Shown here one piece after another: positions 1 through 6,490 of a stretch of 12,500 nucleotides of DNA (positions within the stretch are counted from its first letter, which is position 1; each line of letters begins with the position of its first letter). The stretch is from NCBI GenBank assembly GCA_963170055.1, contig CAUJGJ010000083.1, positions 2,106,601 to 2,119,100 of the forward strand, read 5' to 3'. Source of the DNA: Halisarca cf. caerulea (lineage: Eukaryota > Porifera > Demospongiae > Chondrillida > Halisarcidae). The notes below the pieces were generated by a model. It was not told the origin of the DNA. It searched no databases and was given only the letters and a program-made list of their open reading frames with translations. Made by a program: the position numbers and the translations under genes.

Positions 1-726
1 TTTTAACCTACGTGCACCCTTCCTACACAGATTTGGTACAGAAGTGGAGGTAAGCACATTCCTCTTACAGAAGAAATGCAAGGCTCTACGTTTAAGGCAT
101 ACCACAGAATCCAAAGCTGCCAACACCTCAGCAATGTGTAGGGTTGTTGCCAATGAAGCCCCACACTGACATTCCAGGAGGTGCTACACTGATAACCATA
201 CACACTCTACACTAGTAACACACCTGACAACCATCAACAGGACTACCACAGTACTGTACAACTAGCAGCAATGGGGCCAATTCAACACTGCTATGTAAGC
301 AAATGCCATTGTACAGTGCCCAACTGTACACCTCAATATTGGCAGTGATGGGAAAGAAATGACCGTGTAACAAGTATCAATGCAATGTTACCAACTATCT
401 CTTTGTCAGAATTCTAAATGAGGAATGGTGGACAATGGCAGCGTATTCACATTAATAGACTGTTAAGTGTGCTCAAACAGTACAGTCAGACCTCACTTAT
501 CTGCACACATCTGCTCTGGATGAAAGCAACATACGTATATAAAGCCAATGGAATACAGACATTCAGTCCACATGGCATGGGCGTAAGAGAGACCACTGTA
601 GTCCTTGTGAGTGCACCTTGCATTCTTACCATAACAAGGTGGTTGGCGGGTTCAGCAATGCCTATATTTTACCTTGACAACACACCACTCTCAATCAAAC
701 ACAATGTATGTATGTATGTACATATG
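1..726. other. Left-edge stretch, no confident gene
   Basis: No recognisable gene. Positions 2-169 are open on the plus strand to a TGA at 167-169. The minus strand of about 1-191 is also open, after a possible acceptor (tatcagtgtag), and would encode a cysteine-bearing segment (ECQCGASLATTLHIAEVLAA and onward). Neither frame resembles a family I can name, and both being open at the window edge means neither can be chosen. The plus-strand frame at 418-906 has many tyrosines, histidines and cysteines and ends in repeat sequence, which looks like chance. From 200 to 700 I see no exon with good splice sites. Confidence 0.4.
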
Positions 727-822
727 CATCAGACCTATCGATTCCCTAAGGAACATCACAGAGTGATTGGCACCCTCATATGTCCCTATGAATGGTCATC
801 ATCTGCGTTACATGTCATACAC
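727..822. repeat. Interspersed repeat, copy 1
   Basis: This segment is closely similar, in the same orientation, to 5786-5878. Shared blocks include CCTATCGATTCCCT, AGGAACATCACAGAGTG, CACCCTCATATGTCCCTATG and GTCATCA, with small indels between them. Both copies have TATGTACATA/TACGTA-type microsatellite on the left. No open frame is shared between the copies, so a dispersed non-coding repeat fragment is more likely than an exon. Its family is unknown. Confidence 0.7.
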
Positions 823-979
823 AGCAAGCACTACCAGTACCTGCTGATTTGTGCACAGTTTACAGTCATTCTTCACAGATCCCTAAGAGAAAACTCTACA
901 TTTTAAGCAAGCATATTACTGTACTAGTGTAGTTTTCTCAAACATGTGCAAAATAAACAAGAGTTAGCACTTAATGTGT

Positions 980-1135
980 TACGTACGTACATACAAAGCG
1001 ACAAGTAATTCACAAATGTTCGTGCTTCTCTGAATACTGCATGCACATACGTACATGTGTACATAGGAGTATGTACATATGTGTGTACGTATGTATGTAC
1101 GTAGGAGTATGTACGTACGTACGTATGTACTGTAG
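980..1135. repeat. TACGTA/GTAC-rich microsatellite tract
   Basis: Runs of TACGTACGTAC and TATGTACGTA, degenerate tetranucleotide (ACGT)n sequence that is partly self-complementary. The same motif recurs in short tracts across the window (for example 5689-5711, 7528-7636, 8051-8105, 9238-9410, 9558-9575). It accounts for the tyrosine/valine/threonine/cysteine-rich spurious open frames found throughout. Confidence 0.85.
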
Positions 1136-1458
1136 GTGCAGGTGAATTTTTACTAAGTACTACATCTATGAATTACACTCATCATGTGTGCACATGTAGG
1201 AAGGGCAGTGACTAGAGCTGACAATCATTGAAACTAGCAGAGAAGCATGAATAATCATTCACAAATCTTGTACAACACAAAAGCAAGAGAAGAAGAAGCA
1301 GAAGCCTGCTAACCGCAAGACAGACGTTTCACTTGTTGCTATGAAGGAATCACAGCTCCACAAAGTGCACACATGGCCTACTGTGAAGCACTCAGTTTGA
1401 CAAGTTGCTGGAATAGAACATTTGACATTTCTGGTGATACTTGATCAACCATTCACAT

Positions 1459-1461
<3 letters not shown>
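1136..1461. other. Non-coding stretch before LINE
   Basis: No gene recognised. A short plus-strand frame near 1280-1400 is rich in lysine and glutamine (KQEKKKQKPANRKTD) but has no start, splice sites or family resemblance that I can support. Confidence 0.4.

Positions 1462-1520
<59 letters not shown>
1462..1520. repeat. (CA)n microsatellite at LINE 3' end
   Basis: About 29 uninterrupted CA units. It directly adjoins the CATCCATCCATCC sequence that forms the 3' tail of the minus-strand LINE, so read in the sense of the LINE the tail is (TGGA)n followed by (TG)n. It may be part of the element's tail or the split half of a pre-existing CA array. Confidence 0.95.
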
Positions 1521-1521
<1 letters not shown>

Positions 1522-3423
1522 ATCCATCCATCCATTTGCTGCTGTGCTCCGTTGTCACCACTGAGGCTCGGAGATGCAGGCCGGTCAGGTTCGTATACGT
1601 TGGTGGAGGGGGTCTGGCTGAACAGAAACGCTCGTGGTTATGAAGCCCCTGCTGGTGGAGAGTGCGGTGGCAATGCCGACACTGGGTCCTTTGGGAGGAG
1701 GAGTGACGCTGGCATTGGTGGTCAAACCTTCCCTGCTCAGGGCTTGGAAAGAGCAGCCGGGATGGTTGCAGTGAAGAGCGGTCTCAGAGTCGATGAGTTG
1801 TAGCATGCGACGGCGCTTCTTCTCATCTTTGCGACTCTTCTCTCTGGCTTCAGCCTGTTGGTTGAGACGCTCTCCACTTTGTTGGATGGTGGTGCGCCAA
1901 GAGTCACGCTCTTGGGCTAGCTCTCTCCAAGTCCCGGACAGGTTGCACTGGTTGAGGTCGTTGGCCACAACATCGTTCCACCTCTTCTTCTGTCCTCCAG
2001 CAGCACGCTTGCCGCCAGCAGGGGCACACACCAGAAGCTGCCTTGGTAGACGTTCTTCAGGCATCCTGGAGAGGTGCCCGAGGAAGCGAAGACGGCGCTG
2101 CAGGAGGATGGACGATATCCTCTGCTGCTTGGCCACCTTGCGGATGGTGGTGTGGCGCTTCTTCTCCCTGATAGAGATGCCCAGTATGATCCGGAGGCAC
2201 CGGATCACAAAGGACTCGAGGCGGCGAACGTGAGGCTCGAGGAGAACAGTGCACTCCAGGCCATACAGCAGCGTTGGCAGGACAACACTGTTGAGGATGC
2301 GGATCTTGGTGCTGGTCTGGATCTTCCGCTGATGCCACAGGATCCTGGACAGCGACTGGAAGGTCGATGACACCTTGCAGATCCTGGAGTTCACCTCTGT
2401 GTCTATCCCACAGTCACTCTGGACAGTGCTACCCAGATACTGAAAGTGGGACACCACTTCGATGGGCTCACATCCTGGGACTAACTGGAGGGGCACTGGA
2501 CTCTGGGCACCTTGGTCTGGAAGGACTGCAAGGGTCTTGGTCTTCTTGCAGCTGATGGTAAGGCCCAGCTTCTTGCAGGTGGTAGCAAGGCTGTCCAGCA
2601 TGGTGGTGAGGTCTGCCCAGTTGTCTGCCAGGAGAGCCATGTCGTCAGCATACTCCAGGTCGGTCACCAGTGTCTCCAGCTTGAGGATCCTCCTGTTCCC
2701 CATGAGATCAGCATCAAGCAAGTAGGCCAGCTTGATACCTCTCTCCTCCTGTCTGTGCTCATCCAGAGCCATGTGTATGGCAGCATCAAAGTAGAAATTG
2801 AAAAGTGCCGGGGCCAACACACAGCCCTGACGAACACCACAGGTGACAGCAAAGGTGTCAGATGTCTTCCCGTAAGTCCTGACTGCTGCAGTGCAGTCAT
2901 TGTGTAGGGTTCGGATGATGGATAGCAACTTGTCTGGCAGGTGGTAGGTATTTTGTAGAATGCGCCAGAGGGAGTCGCGGTGCACGGAATCGTATGCCTT
3001 CTTCAAGTCAATGAAGCAGGCATAGATCGGCTGGTGGAACTCACGAGCTTTTTCCATCAGCACTCGCAGGGAGAAGAGTTGGTCGGCGCAGCCTCGACCC
3101 CGACGAAAGCCATATTGACCTTCGTGAAGGAGCTGCTCTGCTCTGGGCTTGAGCCGGTTCAGGATGGCTTTGGCGAACACCTTACCTGGTATGCTTAGAA
3201 GAGCAATACCGCGGTAGTTGTCGCAGGTGGTTCGGCTTCCCTTCTTGTGCAAAGGGACAAGAAGTTGACTTTGCCAGCCTTTTGGGACTGACTCAGTCGC
3301 CCAGATGGTGTTGAAGAGGGACTTCAACCAGCAAGTGGTCTCCCCCCCACCCAGCCTGAGCATCTCCAAGGAGATTCCGTCCAGACCCGGGGCCTTTCCA
3401 GATCTCAGCTCGGAGATGGCTAT
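1521..3423 (-). mobile_element. 5'-truncated non-LTR (LINE) retrotransposon
   Basis: A LINE copy of about 1.9 kb on the minus strand. It contains a reverse transcriptase frame, a 3' UTR of roughly 50 bases and a 3' tail of ATGGATGGATGG leading into (TG)n, with no poly(A). The 5' end stops inside the coding region, just before the first conserved block (GKAPGLDG), and abuts a second (CA)n array at 3424-3446. The endonuclease domain expected upstream in APE-type LINEs is absent, as is usual for 5'-truncated insertions. A microsatellite-like tail without poly(A) is known in RTE, CR1 and L2 LINEs; I cannot assign the clade from sequence alone. CA repeat on both sides suggests insertion into a CA array, with the target-site duplication hidden in the repeat. 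Confidence 0.9.
1585..3423 (-). CDS. LINE reverse transcriptase, N-terminally truncated
   Basis: An open frame of 612 codons inside the LINE. The nominal ATG at 3451-3453 lies beyond the (CA)n flank, so it is not the real start. Counting from that ATG, the reverse transcriptase blocks are: GKAPGLDG at about 19-26; NYRGIALLS near 79-87; YGFRRGRGCADQLF near 114-127; the first catalytic Asp in FIDLKKAYD at about 149; GVRQGCVLAP at 206-215; and the YADD active site at 268-271. A thumb/connection region with LPTLLYG and RCLRIILGI follows, then FLGHLSRMPEERLPRQLL. Near the C-terminus, CNHPGCSFQALSREGL looks like a degenerate CCHH finger, with Asn where a zinc-binding His is expected; this feature is known in a common LINE family of invertebrates. 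The product would copy LINE RNA at nicked target DNA. No frameshift or internal stop is visible, so the copy is young, but without an endonuclease and a start it should not move by itself. Confidence 0.92.
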   Translation of the reverse strand: MAISELRSGKAPGLDGISLEMLRLGGGETTCWLKSLFNTIWATESVPKGWQSQLLVPLHKKGSRTTCDNYRGIALLSIPGKVFAKAILNRLKPRAEQLLHEGQYGFRRGRGCADQLFSLRVLMEKAREFHQPIYACFIDLKKAYDSVHRDSLWRILQNTYHLPDKLLSIIRTLHNDCTAAVRTYGKTSDTFAVTCGVRQGCVLAPALFNFYFDAAIHMALDEHRQEERGIKLAYLLDADLMGNRRILKLETLVTDLEYADDMALLADNWADLTTMLDSLATTCKKLGLTISCKKTKTLAVLPDQGAQSPVPLQLVPGCEPIEVVSHFQYLGSTVQSDCGIDTEVNSRICKVSSTFQSLSRILWHQRKIQTSTKIRILNSVVLPTLLYGLECTVLLEPHVRRLESFVIRCLRIILGISIREKKRHTTIRKVAKQQRISSILLQRRLRFLGHLSRMPEERLPRQLLVCAPAGGKRAAGGQKKRWNDVVANDLNQCNLSGTWRELAQERDSWRTTIQQSGERLNQQAEAREKSRKDEKKRRRMLQLIDSETALHCNHPGCSFQALSREGLTTNASVTPPPKGPSVGIATALSTSRGFITTSVSVQPDPLHQRIRT

Positions 3424-3446
3424 CACACACACACACACACACACAC
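3424..3446. repeat. (CA)n microsatellite at LINE 5' end
   Basis: About 11.5 CA units abutting the truncated 5' end of the LINE. It is in the same orientation as the longer CA array at the other end, which is what insertion into one array would leave. Confidence 0.9.
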
Positions 3447-3666
3447 TAACCATGATGTATTACATCACCGGGTAGTGTTTGTATGAGTAATTTCCTATCG
3501 TCCAGTGTTGTGACTGTCCTAGAGAATCCACACAATGCTTCAACCAGCTCAATTTTCTAAAATGAAATAAAAACGAACAAGTGATTTGTCCGTTAGCATG
3601 TACAGTACATACGTACATACGTCTGTGTTCATATGCATACGTACGCATATACGTACATACACATAC

Positions 3667-4101
3667 CAGGGGCGTAGCGAGGGGGTTTCAGAGCTTTCTG
3701 GAAACCCCCTCAGAAAGTTTAGGCTGAGAAAAAACTTTACTAAGACTGAATTGAGAGGCTGACACTAACCTCAAGTTACAAGGTTACTAAATGAACTGAA
3801 GAATATCCAAACAATCACAGTCTACTTCTCTTAGTTACAAAAGGTTCAGTTCTTATCATGCTATATCAAAAATCCAAAAGAAATTAGCCCAGTATTGTAA
3901 ATCTTAGGGAAACAACTCTGGCAGCCATTTTAATGATGTCATTATGACGTTCTAATATGGCTTCAGCGCGGAAAAGACCTGGCCCTTTAGATTCTTTCTA
4001 TTTGTGCTGTGATTGATCTCATTGGTTTCATTATATTTCCTATTTTTCACTATAATGCTTGTGCTGGAAACCCCCTCTCTGAAATCCTGGCTACGCCCCT
4101 G
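3667..4101. mobile_element. Non-autonomous element with CAGGGGCGTAGC ends
   Basis: A 435-bp element with terminal inverted repeats CAGGGGCGTAGCGAGG (left) and CAGGGGCGTAGCCAGG (right, read inward), one mismatch in 16. Inside the left end is a perfect 11-bp hairpin, GAGGGGGTTTC (3679-3689) with GAAACCCCCTC (3701-3711). The right end carries the related block GGAAACCCCCTCTCTGAAAT. There is no coding capacity. CAGGGGCG ends occur in hAT-like miniature elements of many animals. However, the flanks share only CATAC (5 bp) and not a clear 8-bp duplication, so the superfamily is left open. Confidence 0.75.
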
Positions 4102-4105
4102 CATA

Positions 4106-4786
4106 CGGTACTTCCCATAGAAATTTTAACGATTTGTTATGAACGAACGAACGAGCGAACGAACAACGAAGGGCGAACGAATGCTGAATGAACGAGCGAA
4201 CGAACGCTTGAACCCATGACGTCATAATGTGACGTTTTAAAAAAATTACGCAACTTCTATGAAGACGTCATCGCTTCGACTACGTGAGCGATTCTTCGGA
4301 TTCTTCCACAAGTTGGCGAAATGAGTTTATTTTCTTCGACATGAACGAAACGAAATTTAATCATCCTTAGCTATCTTGCTGTCAATGAAGTCCAAGATAG
4401 CACGCGTCTTGGTTGGCTTTCTACCAGTTACCGCTTCTGGTAATGGCCGGGTGCACGTATCTTTCAATTTCTTCAGGAAATGTGATATCCCGGGCTTCGT
4501 AACGTGGTGGCCTTCTGACGCTAGTAGATTCGCGATCTGCGACTAAAACTTACCTATTCTGATTAGATAGAGAATTCGTCGTTTCATGTAGTTAGAATAA
4601 ACCATAACGTTCGCGTGTGCACTCCCTATACTTCAACATATGCATGCCCATTATGACGCTTCCGCTATCACGTGATCGTTCAGAATGAACGAAGGTTGAA
4701 CGAAGGCTTGAATGAACCCTGATCGAACGCTGAACGAAGGTGTAATGAATGAACAGTCGTCGTTAAAATTTCTATGGGAAGTACCG
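4106..4786. mobile_element. TA-flanked Tc1/mariner-like element (681 bp)
   Basis: The terminal inverted repeats match perfectly for at least 27 bp. They begin CGGTACTTCCCATAG and continue AAATTTTAACGA, with the reverse complement ending at 4786. TA lies on both sides (4104-4105 and 4787-4788), the target duplication used by the IS630-Tc1-mariner superfamily. Inside each end is an array of degenerate GAACGAAC repeats in the same direction (about 4140-4205 and 4678-4755). The core holds a broken transposase fragment on the minus strand. Only four bases separate this element from the one ending at 4101. Confidence 0.88.
4357..4542 (-). pseudogene. Tc1/mariner transposase fragment (HTH region)
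   Basis: The minus strand encodes 61 codons before a TAA at 4357-4359. They include SQIANLLASEGHHVTKPGIS, then HFLKKLKDTCTRPLPEAVTG, then RKPTKTRAILDFIDSKIAKD. The order is typical of the N-terminal DNA-binding part of Tc1-like transposases: a first helix-turn-helix (IA..LA..G..V.K.GI..FLK), a GRKP/GRP-like hook, and a second helix run ending in a DD(E) boundary. Here the frame stops right after DD. An in-frame stop (TAG) lies directly upstream, and the DDE/D catalytic domain is missing. So this is a relic left after internal deletion, or one exon of a former gene. It identifies the superfamily of the surrounding element, in agreement with its TA flanks. The identification is from motif recall, not a search. 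Confidence 0.75.
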
Positions 4787-4873
4787 TACGTACGTATGCT
4801 CCTAGCTTATATTAAGAATCAAAGACTTTATGTATCCCATTATATATTGTACATGTACATATGTATGTACGTA

Positions 4874-5646
4874 CGGTAGGGATCAAAAAAAAGTTAACAT
4901 TGCGATCCGCAATACGTGCGTATTACGTACGTATTACTCTGCGCAATTACTCTGCGTAATAACAGAGAATACGGCAATTACGAAAAATAATTACGTAGCG
5001 CAAGTTCGCTATGTTGTACCTTTAGGAAGTCTTTCTGTGCTCTTCAAACATTGGTTAAACTTCGACCTTGTTTCTAGTATGCCTTTGAACAGGCGTTGGC
5101 TGACCTACGTGGAGATTTCTTGGCCAATGTCGCAACTTATTAGTCCGGTAAATCACACATCAAGATGGAAATGTTCTCTTTTTCTGACCAAAACACTAAA
5201 CCACGCGTTCTCCTTAGCAAAATGGGAACGATCTTGGAGATATAAGCTTGTGGCTACGTACGTAGGTAGGCTACGAGCTGATAACGAGCGAAATTACCCG
5301 TCTACTCTATGGGTTTCTTGAGTGTCTTTCGAAGAGTCATAATCAACATCGATTACAATTTTCCTTGCTTTCAAAGACTTTGAAACTAAGTAAAAAAAGA
5401 CTCAGTGAACGATATCTCCAAGGTCGCCGCTACGGCCATTTTGTCATTGGCCAACATAATAAAATATGCGCGCATCTAATATTAGTGCGCGTGACTCGTT
5501 GGCAATAGAAAATTGCGCAGCCCCGAATGATCTGTAATACGCAACGCAATACGGAGAGTGATTTTTTCGCAATACGCTTGGTAATCACTGCGTAAAACGA
5601 TGCGTATTACTATTACGAAATGTAAACTTTTTTTTGATCCCTACCG
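4874..5646. mobile_element. TA-flanked inverted-repeat element (773 bp)
   Basis: The terminal inverted repeats start CGGTAGGGATC, run through eight A's and GTT, and extend to about 31 bp with two mismatches. TA flanks both ends (4872-4873 and 5647-5648). Behind the ends are many short copies of GCGTATTAC/GTAATACGC in both directions (4905-4995 and 5530-5620), making long AT/CG-alternating subterminal repeats. The core contains a partial inverted repeat around CTTGGAGATAT (about 5232-5242 and 5412-5423). The long plus-strand frame at 4830-5321 crosses the element boundary and has no family signature. Probably a non-autonomous Tc1/mariner-type element; its source is unknown. Confidence 0.85.
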
Positions 5647-5648
5647 TA

Positions 5649-6331
5649 AGTACGTATGTAGATAAACAATAATGTCTATACAATATGTACATACGTACGT
5701 ACGTACATATGTATACTCTCAGGGAGTGCATGTTTGACCATATCCACACACTCAGGCACACAGACATACGTAGCCTGCAACAGGGCATCAGGCCTATCGA
5801 TTCCCTTAGGAACATCACAGAGTGGAGATCACCCTCATATGTCCCTATGATTGTCATCACCTGCCCTTCATGCACACATCCACCGCACAACCCATGTACG
5901 TATGTATAAACACATGTACAAGCACAAATGTTGGGAAGAGTGGAGCACGCAAGACACCTTTCAAATACTGCAGTTCTATTTTTTGACCAAAAAATTCATG
6001 TCGACAAGGGGAAAACCCTTGTGAATGCAGAATTAACCAGATCAGTCTTCTGTGAAGGAACTGGGTGTGGGAATTGAATTAAAAATGCACAAGCTACGGG
6101 CAAAAAATGAATACAAGGTGCATATATATGTACCCTATAGGGAACAATGCAATAGAATACAGTGTATGTATGTTATGTACAATGACACAGGACATATACA
6201 CACATACGTGCGTACATACATACGTATGTATGCTCCCATAATGTACACTTAAGCTACGTATGTACGTATGTACATCTGTATGTATATTCATGATTAAACA
6301 GACAAGGATTGGACACCAATCATTCCCTCAC
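5649..6331. other. Stretch between element and DNAJA exon 8
   Basis: No gene seen. It holds TACGTA microsatellite (5652-5716 and around 6160-6280), the second copy of the interspersed repeat (5786-5878), and a hairpin CAAGGG-GAAAA-CCCTTG at 6005-6021. I searched this stretch on the minus strand for the next DNAJA exon (VEALCGF, GEVIKPG and EGMP motifs) and did not find it. Confidence 0.55.
5786..5878. repeat. Interspersed repeat, copy 2
   Basis: Second copy of the repeat at 727-822, in the same orientation and with shared blocks in the same order. The minus strand is open for over 30 codons here but is closed by a stop in the other copy, so the open frame is not conserved. Confidence 0.7.
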
Positions 6332-6490
6332 CAAGTTCAAATACAGATCGAGGCCCTGTCGCTTGAACACCATGTCCTCTTGTTCATCAATGACAAAGAT
6401 CACGTCTCCGGGTTCAATACCCGGGTTCTGGTCTCCTTCTGCAGTGAATACTACCTTCTGTCCATCCCTCATACCTGGATCAATGTGTAC
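6332..6490 (-). CDS. DNAJA: DNAJA exon 8: start of C-terminal domain II
   Basis: 53 codons (residues 210-262), phase 0 at both ends, acceptor CTGTCACAG and donor GTGAGG. It contains [30 protein letters not shown] and [19 protein letters not shown]. This matches the family block VHI-KGM-DGQ-ITF-GEGDQ-PG-EPGD. The family continues with a VEALCGF segment, which should be in the next exon. Confidence 0.93.

Noticed and set aside
418..906. 162-residue plus-strand frame
   Set aside because: Its composition is skewed, it ends in an interspersed repeat, and there are no recognisable domains.
1793..2907. Several plus-strand frames over the LINE
   Set aside because: They are antisense shadows of the reverse transcriptase frame, which has the FIDL and YADD motifs.
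4830..5321. 163-residue plus-strand frame
   Set aside because: It crosses the left boundary of an inverted-repeat element, starts in microsatellite and shows no family motif.
5585..5890. 101-residue minus-strand frame as a possible next DNAJA exon
   Set aside because: It covers an interspersed-repeat copy and an element end, and has none of the VEALCGF or EGMP-type motifs expected after exon 8.
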